This document shows positions 31,892 to 42,245 of a stretch of DNA of 46,995 bases, piece by piece (positions within the stretch are counted from its first letter, which is position 1; every line of letters begins with the position of its first letter). Position numbers and translations under genes: made by a program. The notes under the pieces are model-generated. The model was not told the DNA's origin and did not search any database. It was given only the letters and a program-made list of their open reading frames with translations. Origin of the DNA: Chara braunii (taxonomy: Eukaryota; Streptophyta; Charophyceae; Charales; Characeae); the NCBI GenBank assembly GCA_003427395.1, contig BFEA01000272.1, positions 911,893 through 958,887 of the forward strand. The letters are read 5' to 3'.

Positions 31892-32426
31892 ATGCGGACC
31901 GATTGCCCCAAGCCGACTGGGCACCGGCCTCTCGCATCCACGCCACGCCCCTTCCCGTATAACGAGAAGAGGACACGTGTATGCGAGTGGGACGTATGAG
32001 AAGTCGTCGCCAAGATCGGCAGAAGATACTACTTCCCTCCTGAAACTCAATGCTCTGGATTTGTCGGTGCTGGTTTTATTATTGTAGACACGCACTTTCC
32101 GCCTTATTCGTTGTTATTGTAAGTTCCATGAGCTAATCGTCATCCCGTGGTCGGCAGTAGAGCCCCATTGGCCTAACACTCTGTGCAGCGATTGTCCCCG
32201 TTTCGAGTGTTACCAATCGAAGGGCTTTCACTACCGAGTACCAAATGAAGATGAGCATAAGGAAAGAGCCACTCGGTTAAGGTCTTCCACGTCAGATTCA
32301 GAGTTGTGTAATGAGCGGCATCGGGACTTGACCCGGAAACGGGATACCAAGTACGTGCCCGCTCCTTTCTGCGCGAAACGGAAAACAACGGTTCGATGGG
32401 AAGTTCGACGATACTTTTTGGATTGA
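31892..32426 (+). pseudogene. LTR-embedded ORF (3' LTR copy 1)
   Basis: The counterpart of 21086-21609. It has an in-frame TGA after CEWDV and a 1-bp insertion plus stop near 32120. Its second half is the best preserved in the window: ELIVIPWSAVEPHWP, LCSDC followed by FECYQSKGFHYR, EDEHKERATRLRSSTSDSEL, KYVPAPF, RWEVRRYFLD and TGA at 32424. The CxxC and the neighbouring Cys/His could bind zinc (inference). No homologous family is recognised. Confidence 0.55.
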
Positions 32427-32678
32427 ATTTCCCCGCGCGGTGAGTCTCGCTCGCGCCTTCTTCTCCCTCAAACCCACGCAGTGACGGACCCTCCCCCTTC
32501 TCCCCCCTTCTTACTAAGTCGGACCGACACAGGGATTTCGGTTTTGTTCGTGTCCCAGCACTCAATTTTCCAAAAATCCTTGGCACACCCCATCTTGCTG
32601 TCTGTCCGTGGCCCCTTCCGCAATTTTAAACACTCTGAACGGAAGACAGCGCAGGGCGTGAGGTTGAGCGTCACATAT

Positions 32679-33049
32679 CCGGCCCAGCAGACCTTGGGTT
32701 GGGGAAACCCAAATGAGACTTATGCCCAAAAACCGGCTCTCAAACTTCCTTCACGCCCCAACCTGCAACAAGCGAAAGTCGGGAGACCTCCGACGGAGTC
32801 ATGAGTTCCAACCGAAATTGGAGAGGTTTCGGCATGTAGTATTCAGGACTGCCCTCGAATTCGGAAACCCCCATGGTCTATGTTACTGGGCACATTTAGG
32901 ATTTGAGAGTGCAGGGTTTGCCACACTGCGCTCCAAAAAAACAGTCTATGTCTACGTCAGAATCCTGGAGTGCCCTGTTCGAGAGAGAGTGTTGTTGAGT
33001 GTGGAAGACACTCCAGTGTCTGTTGGCAAACTGGTGCTCAAATGACGTT
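32679..33049 (+). other. Unassigned DNA with one short open frame
   Basis: A 110-codon frame (32713-33045; MRLMPKNRL...SVGKLVLK) lies just beyond the 3' LTR. It has no recognisable domain, repeat or membrane segment and may be chance. Confidence 0.25.
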
Positions 33050-34520
33050 GGTCGGAACCGGGCTGAGTCGCTTCGTCCGGTAGCCCAGCAGGTGGGGGGG
33101 GATTATTCTGGAGTGGGTCGTGCCACTTTGTTACCTAGCAGTTGGGGGTGTGAGGCCTGGTAGAGACTAAGTATAGAGGACATGGAGGTTGAGGTAGGCT
33201 TAGGGTAGGCGGCTGAACAACACTCAAACATTTTGGTTCTAGGCTGAAAGCTTCTGTGGATTCAAGATTCAAGGTACTAGTTGCTCATGGTTTTTTAAAT
33301 TCCCATCTGAGTTAATCCAGTTAATTCTTAGCCAAAGCTGGGCAATGGTTCCGGCTCCTTACATGTTTTGTGAAAGTTCATATGGGACGCTGGACTCGGT
33401 TGGCGGTCTTGAGAATGCCTTAGGATTCTGGATACTTCTTGCAAACTCGTTCTAGGCTTCTTGGATGATGTTGTATTCATGGACCTGCGGTTTTTCGATG
33501 CCAGAACAACGCTGGCCGGTGCTTGGGGGTTGCCCTATACTCTGTTGACAGCAGGAGCGTGAGGCCTGGTAGAGAGATCTGGGGATGCCTTGGGGCGGGC
33601 ATTCCAAGGGAAAACCAAGGGTTCCTGTCGGGACGATGCTGGCCGGAGCTGGGGTGAGTCTTGTTGCCCTGTAACCTAGCGGGGTGGGGGCATGAGGCTT
33701 GGGAGAGTTCGGCAGGGAATAAGACAGTGTTAGAGAACTTTTGAGTGTTTTGTTAGGGATTCAAGGGGTTCTACGGTCTGAATTCTCCTTTGTAATGCTT
33801 CTCAGATTGTTCTTAGCTGAAGCCAGGTAATGGCCCTGGTATTTCAAAAAAGAGGTAAAGCGGAGAGCCAAAACTGAAGGATGGGAGGTAGTAAGGGGGC
33901 TCTCAACCGGGGAGGGGTTGTTTGTTAAGGTAAGTAGGTTAGAAGGACGATGCTGCGACGACACAGGCCAGTGCTGGAGTTTTTGCTCTGTGACCTAAGG
34001 GGAGCTTGAGGCCTGTGGAGTTATGCCGAGGGTGGAAGGCATAACCAGACCGTCCGACGCAGCTGACGCCGGGGTATTAACCCTGTAACCTGGTGTCAGG
34101 GCTTGCTGCTAAGGGAAATGTCGAGGGAGGAAGGCACTTCCTGTCCATCATAACTAGGTTGGTCAGTACTGGGGAAGGTTGTGGTGCCCTTTACCCTGGA
34201 AGAAGGGGATATGAGATCAAGTGAGTTCTGGTACGAGGACTGAAAGCCTGGACCGACGTTTGGTCTGCTGAAGGGGGGGAGTTTTGGATAGTAGGTGGGT
34301 TCTGTTTCGACCCTCCGCTCTCATGTTTTTTCAAGCTTCTTCATACTTTTCTGAATTTTAGCCTATCTCATGAGGTCTTTTGTCTAATAGGCTGGAAATT
34401 GCTCATGATCCTATTCTTAGCCGAAGCCGGGTAATGGCCCCAGTATCTCGAGTTTTTTTCTGTATATGTTCTCCATATGGTCCTAATGGGACGCTGGGCC
34501 CGGTTCCTAGCACGTGCGGC
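33050..34520. repeat. Highly diverged tandem/interspersed repeats
   Basis: Blocks recur in order with much divergence: TTCTTAGCC(A/G)AAGC(T/C)GGG(C/T)AATGG near 33325, 33810 and 34415; GTGAGGCCTGGTAGAGA near 33150 and 33560 (variant 33691); ATATGG(GACGCTGG) near 33380 and 34475; CCCTGTAACCT near 33670 and 34083. Unit length is roughly 0.4-0.6 kb. No coding signal. It looks like an old complex tandem array. Confidence 0.6.
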
Positions 34521-34542
34521 TCCCCATGAATAGATTGGAGCA

Positions 34543-34596
34543 TTGTTCCCCCCCCCCCCCCCCCAAAAAAAAAGGTTATTAAAAAAAAAAAAAAAA
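34543..34596. repeat. Poly-C/poly-A tract
   Basis: A run of about 19 C is followed by two A runs separated by GGTTATT. Homopolymer lengths are unreliable in draft assemblies. Confidence 0.9.
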
Positions 34597-34599
34597 GGG

Positions 34600-35618
34600 A
34601 GAGAGTGTGGCAAAGGGCAGTTATGGAATTGTACAATTCGGGAGCGGTATGACGAGGCCCCATGTCCAGCATTTGGCTTGGGTCAGCATCAAGTGATTTT
34701 AACTGATTTGTTTATTTATTTTAAATTATTTATTTGTTTAAGCCCAACCAATTCAAGTACCTGTCAAATCTGGATAGGACAGCCTTTCAGGCCTTTTTTA
34801 TTTGTCGTTATAATATTACGGGGAACCCGGTAGCAGCAAGCCCGAGTTCAAGACTCCAACAAGAGGACATGCAGGGGCTGCACCCGACCTGCAGGTGGGT
34901 GATACCAGCCAGGGGTCAGCTGGTAACATCAAGACCCAGCTTCTTCGATGGGCCAGTCGCTTTGCCTCCCCTCCGGTCACCTCCGCCTATGAACATCGGC
35001 AATCACAGCTCATTGCCACTCAGGGGGACCAACAGGCTATCTCGAGACTCCCATCCTACCACCCCTTTCGATATATCTCCTGACACACCCCCATTTCATT
35101 TCTATCTTACCTCATGCGAGGAACATCACTCTCTACTGGAGCAACCTGACCAGACAGCGGACGTGGGCACTGACGCTGAATGAGCTCCCCCACTCAGCCC
35201 CAGTTGAGGCACATAACAGCGTACAAGCCTTGTCATATGGGTACCTCAGGAGATAGGCGCGAAGTTCTCAACTAGTCCTGTGAGCAGTGAGGGCACCCAT
35301 AGGCAATGTCTAATGGTTGGCTAACCAAGGTCTAACCCATGAGCCCCCCCTATCTCTAAGCACCAACCCAGCACAGCGCGGTTCATATGTGGCTACTGTT
35401 GGTTGTTGAATATGCTGGTTGTTGTTATGTGAGCTAGTTTGATATCATAGTCTGAATGGATGTATGTGGTTTCTTTCTGCTACTAATGAGCCTTGCTTAT
35501 GTCTGTTCGCTAGGGAGAATAGTCCAGTGGTAATGGTGGGGATCTCGACCCTCAGCAACTACCCCCGACCAACCTCTGATAGCCCACCTCCCCAGAATGG
35601 CTCTACATACATCGAGAG
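34600..35618 (+). other. Unassigned DNA with one 149-codon frame
   Basis: An open frame at 34734-35183 (MFKPNQFKYLSNLD...) is Pro/Ser-rich in its second half and matches nothing I know. The remainder to 35618 shows no gene. It lies between the two converging 3' LTRs. Confidence 0.25.
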
Positions 35619-35849
35619 TATGTGACGCGCAACCTCACGCCCTGTGCTATCTTCCGTTCGGTGTTAACTGTGCGGAAAAGAGGCCCAAAAAAACAGCAAG
35701 AAGGGGTGTGCCAAGGATTTTTGGAAATTGAGTGTGGGGACACAGACATAACTGTAATCCCCTGTGTTGGTCCGATGAAGCAAGTCGATTAGTTTCGTGC
35801 GTCGCGAAATGCGCGCGCGGACATGGCACGAAAACAAAAAGATCCAAAT

Positions 35850-36486
35850 TCAATCCAAAAAGTACTGTCGGACTTCCCACCGAGCTACGGCTCGTCGTTT
35901 AGAACGGAAAGGCTCTGGCACGCTTCGCGTGTTTCGTTTTCATATCAGATCTCGTCGTCGTTCATGGGTCAGTTCTGAGTCCGANGCTCGTCGTTTAGAA
36001 CGGAAAGGCTCTGGCACGCTTCGCGTGTTTCGTTTTCATATCAGATCTCGTCGTCGTTCATGGGTCAGTTCTGAGTCCGACGTGGATGGTCTCAGCCGAG
36101 TGGCTCTTTCCTTATGCTCGTCCTCACTCCATATTCGATAGTGGAAACCCCTTGCTTCGTAGTGATTGAAACGCTGGCACTCCGTGCACAGAATGCGGGG
36201 CCAATGGGGCGCCACGGCCGTTCACGGAATGACGATCAGCTCGTTAAATGACAACAATATCGAGTAGGGTGGAAAGTGCGTATCGATAATGATAAATCCA
36301 GCGTCTACGAACCCAGAACAATCGGTTGGCCGAAGGGAAGTAGTACTGCCCGCCGATTTGTGCGACGGCTTCTCGTACGTCCCACTCACATACACGTGTC
36401 CTTTCCTCACTGTAGGGAAAAGGTCGCGTTGGGATGGGAGATACGGGAGGCTGACGCCCAATCGAGGGGTGCTTGTCAGTCCACAT
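35850..36486 (-). pseudogene. LTR-embedded ORF (3' LTR copy 2)
   Basis: Starts MWTDKHPS and runs RTRVCEWDVREAVAQIGG, then a 1-bp shift, then GFIIIDTHFPPYS, ELIVIP, TGA, APHWP, LCTECQRFNHYEARGFHYR, EDEHKERATRLRPSTSDSEL, and the terminal RWEVRQYFLD stop at 35852-35850. Against copy 1, many codons differ only at the third base (for example in EDEHKE, TSDSEL and FNELIVIP). An artefactual 95-bp duplication interrupts it at 35985. Confidence 0.5.
35890..36080. other. Assembly artefact: exact 95-bp duplication around an N
   Basis: 35890-35984 and 35986-36080 are identical, separated by one N. The same 95-mer forms the last 95 bases of the window (46901-46995). Confidence 0.9.
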
Positions 36487-37447
36487 ATCAATCAATCATA
36501 CATATATATCCAGAGGCATTATTACGAGCGAAAATCATTCATGCGACCCTCAATCTACCCTTCTTGACACACGAGGGAGTAAACACACATCCGCTTGTTG
36601 GTTTCCGGNGGCTTTTTTCTCAAGGTCGCCTGGTGNNGTGGTTGTTGATGTCGTGCCGCGTAAGGCAGATGGCATGCGCAGTGCGTTCGGGACTATGGAT
36701 CTAAACACTCTTGTACTCTCGAACAAAATCCCGACGACATTCGTCTAATCAATTCGAAAAGTCACACATCTCTATACATGCATTCACTGTGGAAGGTGCG
36801 AAAATGAGACATTCACGGAAAAAGTTGAATCCCATCGCACAGTACATACACATTCACCGTTCACAAGACAAGTAGACGGGGTCCTTACGTAGGAGGATTA
36901 TCCAGGAAACTAATGGAAGAGTTCTGGAAGGAGTTTTTTTTACGCCGGAACAGGAGGCCAACTCATTCCCATTTAAGAGAGGGACAATCATTCAGACNCA
37001 TCATTATTCAAAAAGGGAGAGAGAGAGAGAGAGTCGAGGGAAAGAAAGTCCAAAATAGAAGATGACAAGATCCAAAAAGAGAAGAGTTCGGCGTCACCGC
37101 CGTACACTCACGTCAAAGATAACAATCCGCAGCAAAGGCGCATACACCATTAATTCCAATTTGGCCCCGGGCCAATCAACTCAACATCGATCCTCATACC
37201 CGCACCGACGATCCCAGCCNTCGCGTGCTAANTCCCACCGTTGCGATCGTCACCCCGCTGTCGTAAACTCGACACGGTTCGCCCGGATCCCACAGTCCGT
37301 CGTGGCGATCAGGCGCGCAANCGGCCAGCCTATCGTCAGCCCGACAGGAATCTTCGACTCGCATCAAACACTCNACCTAGCCACTGCTTCCNGGAAGCTN
37401 GCTGGAGAGTCGAGAACGTAAGAGAGATCTGCGGACGCGCTTGCGGG

Positions 37448-37454
37448 TTTTATA
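37448..37454 (-). promoter_or_regulatory. LTR TATA box (copy 2)
   Basis: On the minus strand TATAAAA within GCAACTATAAAACCCGCAAG, aligned with the TATAAAT of the copy 1 LTRs. Confidence 0.65.
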
Positions 37455-38187
37455 GTTGCGACAGGGGAGATAGAAGGGGGAGAAGGCGACANGAAAGCTG
37501 AGGTGTAAGAGGAGAAGGAGGAGAAGACTTTGAGACGAGTGCTCTACGAACGCCATGCTGATCCCTCGGAACTCAAGGTTCAACCAATCAGATTCGTCGC
37601 GCGATAGGAAGGTCCTATCGATCCACGCACCTGATTGGCGAGCGGGAGTTATCGGGGGATTGATTGCGCGTCGTACGCCCGGNTCAGAGGGTGAGAAGAG
37701 AAAAGGNGCGAGAGGTGGCGCAAAANGGGTCCAAGATTCAGATGATCGAGAAAGGGAAATGGGCGCTCGAAAGCAAGGCGGGAGAGAGAGAGGGAGAAGA
37801 AAAAAAACAGTTACCGGAAGAGAGAAAAANGAGGGAGAAGGNAAGGGAGGCGNGGGGGGGGGTGATGNGGGGGACAGAGAGGAAGAAGCTTTTGCATGCA
37901 CGNCGCCGTCAANAAAAGAAAAAGGCACCGAAACAGTTACAGNTGGCTCNTAATTCAAAATTGAAATCACCATATCCGCGCGCGAAAAAGCAACGCGGGA
38001 AAAGAAAATCCTACGCTTATTCGTGTCCGGANGAAATTTCGAAAATTTTCCCTGGCGCGCCCAAGAACATTTACACACCCAAAAAGGACACATCGAAGTT
38101 CCGCTTATCCCGNAATTNCCAACTGCCGAGCCCAATTCCCNGTGCGCTCGCTAAGGCGCACGTAAATTCCCATGTATTTCCCGTCTT

Positions 38188-38378
38188 GCAAAAAGAAAAA
38201 CAGAACTCAGAAGTCGAAAAAGCTCTCAGAAAAAGGAAAATGCGACCTCCGAAAACAAAAACTCGAAACGGGGTTTTCCTGGNGCAAAAAGAAAAACAGA
38301 ACTCAGAAGTCGAAAAAGCTCTCAGAAAAAGGAAAATGCGACCTCCGAAAACAAAAACTCGAAACGGGGTTTTCCTGG
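38188..38378. other. Assembly artefact: second exact 95-bp duplication around an N
   Basis: 38188-38282 and 38284-38378 are identical with one N between, the same size as at 35890-36080. This points to contigs overlapping by k-1 = 95 that were joined without merging. Confidence 0.9.
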
Positions 38379-38850
38379 TGTTGGTGTGATATAAGCAAAA
38401 GAAAGGGTACGAAAAATGGCACGGGGTCGGGAAGTGGTTCGTCACATATGTGACGAGTTGGGGGTACCAAAATTATGCGATCTCCTGATTGCATGTTATG
38501 GCGGAGAAGGAGAGAGAAAAGGAAAGAACAGAGTGATGCATGAGGAACCAATCATATCAACAGAGCTTCCGGAAGAATTACAAGGAACGATAACTGAGCC
38601 GCGGATGAGATGGCGACAACATCCGTGGCAAGATCTCCAAAGCCCTGTCATATGCAACCCTCTGCTTCGTGGAGATTGTCCAGGTGACGCCATCATGGTC
38701 CACCTGATCTCCGTGTGCTCTGCACCCCTGCTCGTTGCAGTTCGTCGAATCAGCGCATAGGTTGACGTCATCGTCGATGGCGTGATCTTCGCGAAGCTTA
38801 CTGATTCGGGCCGATGAAGGGAGGAGGGGGGGGAGTCAAGCGAATGGGAT

Positions 38851-39222
38851 CTACCACCGCCTAGTTGGAATGGGCCAGTAGAGGCGGTACATGCCGGGGA
38901 TTTCGCGGGGATGACGGGGAGGGAGTGGGGGTAGGAAGCGATTCATCCCTTCCATCGTCACTGGGAGCTCCTCGTATCGGATGATTCGATGGAAGCGGGG
39001 GAAATGATCGCCAGTGTGGGGGAGGGAAGCGAGGTAATCGCGATAGAAGGAGGAGAGGGTGTGGAAAAGTGCCGCTCGAAAGTTCTCGAAGTGGCGACAG
39101 GGGGGGATTGTCCCCGTGGCAAGACAATAGACTTCTACGACGTTGCTTTGCTCCCATGCAGTGGTGAACAGCAGGAGATGCCAGCATAGATGGGGGTACG
39201 GATCTGTTCGAGGGTGAGGAAA
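38851..39222 (-). pseudogene. Accessory ORF C of copy 2
   Basis: In the frame of ORF B, directly after its TGA (39225-39223). Conserved with copy 1: LLFTTAW, VYCLATGT, FHTLSSFYRDYLASL, HFPRFHRI, NRFLPPLPP; it runs on to TAG 38853-38851. There is no ATG near the start of the frame, so it would need readthrough of the TGA or an internal start. The family is unknown. The DNA from 38447 to 38850 is untranslated interior; just before the LTR it shares ATGCAATCAGGAGATCGCAT with copy 1. Confidence 0.5.
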
Positions 39223-39976
39223 TCAAGGGGCCGGCGGGACAGCGTCCGAGGACGAAGGCCTATCGCCCGCATCGGTACGTGGGCGAACTGGGGCACGGGT
39301 GGGGCTGGAGGAGGAGGGGGATCGGCGCCGTCTCCGTCGCGTGGTACTTGAGGTGACGGCTGCAGGGTCGCCATCTTCTTCTTCGTCGTCGTCGTTGATC
39401 ACCACTTCTTCTGCCCTCGGGTAGAAGGCGTACGGGATCTCGTACGGCTTCAGATACTTCTGCCGCGATGGTAGGGTATCCTCGTCCCTAGGTTCCTCCA
39501 AGCATGAAGTCCACTGGAGGTACGGATCCAAGGACCGCTCGAAAATGTACGGAGCGGGACTGTTGTCGTTTTGAAAGTAAATGTCGGGCGAGAGATCGTC
39601 CGCCAATTGCACGATCGGTGCGATGAGCTCCTGTGCTATCAAGTGACGGCGCCCCGGTCGTACCGACCCAAAGAGGAATCCAATGAGATCTCCTTCAGCG
39701 TTAGTCCTCCAACCCTGTATGATCAACAACTCCGGATTCTCGATCCACGTGGGATGCTCGCTAGTGCGTCCACGTCACTTGTACTCTGGCCAAGCAAAAG
39801 GACAGCTCCTCAAAAGTTTCGCGCCACAATCGCCAAATTCCAGGAATGATAAGAGGGACTGGAAGAGGCTCGAATGAGAAGGAAAGAGAAGGGTGAAGAT
39901 CGGATTGCCAGAAGGTGGGGAAGAGAGAGGGAAGGCCAAAGGTAGAGAGAGGAGCGAGGCGAGCAGCGTGGTTCAT
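39223..39976 (-). pseudogene. Accessory ORF B of copy 2 (frame break)
   Basis: ATG at 39976 overlaps the ORF A stop as ATGA. The first part (MNHAARLAPLSTFGLPSL..., to 39761) is Pro/Ser-rich. The conserved core (39729-39223) is in another frame: GDLIGFLFGSVRPGRRHL, LADDLSPD, FERSLDPYLQWTSCLEE, then DDDEEEDGD and TTRRRRRRSPSSSS. The acidic and basic tracts and the core match ORF B of copy 1. A nuclear protein is possible from the Arg run; nothing more can be said. Confidence 0.55.
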
Positions 39977-40455
39977 TGGGGACGGGGGAAGGGGACGATG
40001 GTCGGGATCGCAACTGCCCGCTCGCGTGGTGATCGGCGAATACCGTCAATATCCGATGCAACGATCGGGATGATGTTATACTCTTCCCGGGCGAGGACGT
40101 GCTGCCACGCGTTGGACACTTGCTCCGTCCACTCGCGCAGCGAGGCCAAGATCGCGGTATGCCGCAGCGGAGTGACCGAGCTGATGTCGCCGGTGAATCC
40201 CGCCACTATGGTGACGTGGCTCGTTCGGGGACCCGCTCGCCGATGAACTGCAGTAACCTTCGCGAACACTATCGCGTGAGGGCTTCCTTCGATTCGAAAC
40301 GTGGCGGCGGCACAGATACCTTCGTTGTAGAAAAATCGCATTAAACACCGAAGATCCGTATTGAGCCGAGGGTGACAAACTTGCCGAATCTCTGAGATGT
40401 GGCCATGTGGCTGCAACAGCTGAATGTCAAGAACCCGCTCCGTGATAAAACTCAT
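39973..40455 (-). CDS. Accessory ORF A of copy 2, intact, unknown function
   Basis: An uninterrupted 160-residue frame beginning MSFITERVLDIQLLQPHG at 40455, where ATGA (40455-40452) is at once its start and the integrase stop. A further ATG lies 10 codons upstream in frame (40485), inside integrase; I prefer 40455 because copy 1 starts there. It ends with TGA 39975-39973, which overlaps the next ATG. Conserved with copy 1: QVCHPRLNTDLR, ICAAATF, SHVTIVAGFTGDISSV, LASLREW, AWQHVLAR. No signal peptide, membrane span, zinc motif or catalytic signature is visible. It lies where gypsy elements sometimes have env-like genes, but has no env features. Confidence 0.6.
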   Translation of the reverse strand: MSFITERVLDIQLLQPHGHISEIRQVCHPRLNTDLRCLMRFFYNEGICAAATFRIEGSPHAIVFAKVTAVHRRAGPRTSHVTIVAGFTGDISSVTPLRHTAILASLREWTEQVSNAWQHVLAREEYNIIPIVASDIDGIRRSPRERAVAIPTIVPFPRPQ

Positions 40456-42242
40456 GGCGAGGTCGGAGAGGAGGATGAAGGACAAGAGGGAGAAAGACGG
40501 GAGGAAGTTAGATCGTCGTCGTTCTCCTTGCTTTTCGAGGAAGAAGAGGGAGGACGATCGGAAGGAGGAAGAAGACGGAGGTAGGAGGTATGTCGGACGA
40601 TGGGGACAGAGTTATGGCTGGTACTAGCCTCAGGCGCGACGCGCACCGTGTTAGCGCCGTTGGGTCCAAGCTCGACTACGCGAAAACAACCAGAATACTT
40701 GGGAGCAAGTTTTCGGTCGCGTGCACACTTACGTACCTGCACTAGGTCCCCTAACTTATATTGGTACTGGGGCCCAGCGTTTCCATTCTGGGCTTCATAG
40801 CTACGGACCTGTCTACCATGGGCCAACTCGGTCATCCTTTGTCTTTTTCGGGCTAGCTTTGGAACGACCCGTTCCATCAAATCGGTGTACCTTTTGGCCT
40901 TAGCCTTGAGGACCGCACGCGTGTCTCTACCCCCTGCTTCGGCAATTCCCGAGTTGCCCCGGTAATCGACACAGGGGAGGCTATTAGTTCGAAGCTGAAA
41001 GGGGGTAAACCCCGTAGATTCGTGAGGGGTGGCCCGGTGGATGCCGACGATATGATATACGATATCAGGCCACGGACGCGTGTCGTGTGCCGCTAAGTTC
41101 CTGCGAAGGGCGGTTTTAATCATACGGTTGGCTTTCTCGGCCAACCCGTTTGACTGGGACACGTGAGGTGTCGTATGTCGGAGCACGACGCCCCTCCACG
41201 CAAGCAGTTCTTCTACCTCGCCTTTAAATTCAGATCCATTGTCGGTTAGAATTTCTTCCGTATCTAGATGGGTATAGAGAAACCGTTCGATGTACGTGGC
41301 AACTTCTGCGGCATTTTGGGTCTTACAGGGATAGACCTCGATGTACTTGGAAAAGTGGTCAATTAATACTAATAAAATAGACTATTCACAGCGGTTTGGG
41401 CCAGGTGGCACGTCAATATCTGTCGTGTCCATACTGAATCGCTGAAAAGGACGCTCCACTTCCGTTGGTACGATGGTGTTTGGTCCCCGTATAGGGGCGC
41501 GATAAGCGGCACAGACCGGGCAGTTAGCGACAATGTATTTTACATCACTTCGTATATTGGACCAGAACCATCGATTCTGGTCTACAGTTGCCTCCGTGAC
41601 ACGTATCGCGAAATGAGCTGCCTGTTCCTCGTGAGCAGATCGGATCCAATCGTATCTTTGGAAGGGATGGGGAGCTGTCAGCCACGAACCCGATCCGTAA
41701 GTTGTACGCTTTTCCAAATGACCGTTGATCCATCGATAGTCCCGAGATCTCTCGGTCGCCCTACGTCTGTCGTGTTTGGTGAGATGGCCCAATGATAATC
41801 CCGCTAATTTTGCCAATAAAATTTTATCCGTCCAGACTTCCGCTCGTCGGTATTTCTCGTCGTATTCAGGTCTGTCCGTGCGGGCGGCCTCGAATCGAAC
41901 CTCCGGAGGGAGCTTGTTCGTTCTACATAGGGGGCACCTCCATTCCTTGCTATTTGTCCGATATCGAACGCAGGCCTCGTGCGCACGGTTGACACACGTG
42001 GCACATTCTACCCAATCGACAAACCCTGTTTCGAAGGGATGACAGTCAACCCCATAAACCCGTGCAATGCACGTGCAAAAATAACATAATTTATCGGAGA
42101 GGGTGGCAAAGAAAGCAGAGGACGTGCGAGGGGCAGTATTAGCAGGAGATGAAGGGGTTGCGGAGGCGAGTGGAGTAGCCATGATGCTAGAGGAGGAGAG
42201 GATGTAGGGAGGGTAGAATAAAACAATTAGTCCTCGTGCCAC
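40452..42242 (-). pseudogene. PHD finger-integrase of copy 2 (few breaks)
   Basis: The open frame starts just after the conserved TAA; the likely ATG is at 42182 (MATPLASATP). The PHD finger is intact at about 42092-41927: CYFC, WVECATCVNRAHEAC and WRCPLC give the C4HC3 pattern with the usual Trp before the central Cys pair. Integrase follows: HEEQAAH...CPVC (zinc-binding), MDTTDID, then a TAG at about 41384-41382, further stretches with TDNGSEF and SNGLAEKANR (catalytic Asp and Glu), and the C-terminal APKYSGCFRVVELGPNGAN. The frame from 41186 to 40452 is open. Integrase inserts element DNA into the chromosome. The PHD may bind histone H3 tails (family knowledge, not tested). Confidence 0.85.
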
Positions 42243-42245
42243 TTA
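42243..42245 (-). other. Conserved stop between RNase H and PHD-integrase (copy 2)
   Basis: TAA in AAG-CAG-TAA-GTG-GCA, aligned with TAA at 26278 of copy 1. Two more stops upstream in this copy (TGA at 42308-42306 where copy 1 has Trp, and TAA near 42267 where copy 1 has Gln) are private, but this one is shared. Confidence 0.7.

Larger units (their letters stand above)
19471..32664 (+). mobile_element. Ty3/gypsy-type LTR retrotransposon, copy 1 (13.2 kb, defective)
   Basis: Two LTRs (19471-21848 and 30216-32664) in direct orientation bound an 8.4-kb interior with PBS, gag, protease, RT, RNase H, PHD finger plus integrase, and accessory ORFs A-C. The order RT-RNase H-integrase is that of Ty3/gypsy. 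Numerous stops and frameshifts, and many LTR mismatches, indicate an old, inactive insertion. No target duplication matches: the left flank ends GTACC and the right flank starts TGAGCGTCACATAT. The element points toward copy 2, so the two 3' LTRs converge across about 3 kb. Confidence 0.92.
30216..32664 (+). repeat. 3' LTR of copy 1
   Basis: It pairs with 19471-21848 with many substitutions and small indels. A perfect palindrome CGTCACATATGTGACG (30207-30222) spans its start. It contains a pure CT run and a GC run (30777-30851), the TATA box at 31159-31165 and the LTR ORF (31892-32426). It ends GTGAGGT and is followed at once by TGAGCGTCACATAT (32665-32678). Confidence 0.9.
35632..38446 (-). 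repeat. 3' LTR of copy 2
   Basis: On the minus strand it starts TGTGACGAACC at the centre of the palindrome CGTCACATATGTGACG (38440-38455), has TATAAAA at 37454-37448, the LTR ORF, and ends GTGAGGT near 35632, followed by TGCGCGTCACATA. More than 20 single Ns and two artefactual 95-bp duplications make its sequence poor. Its true length is about 190 bp shorter than shown. Confidence 0.88.

Noticed and set aside
39223-40485. Env-like glycoprotein after pol
   Set aside because: ORFs A-C show no signal peptide, membrane anchor or Cys-rich ectodomain.
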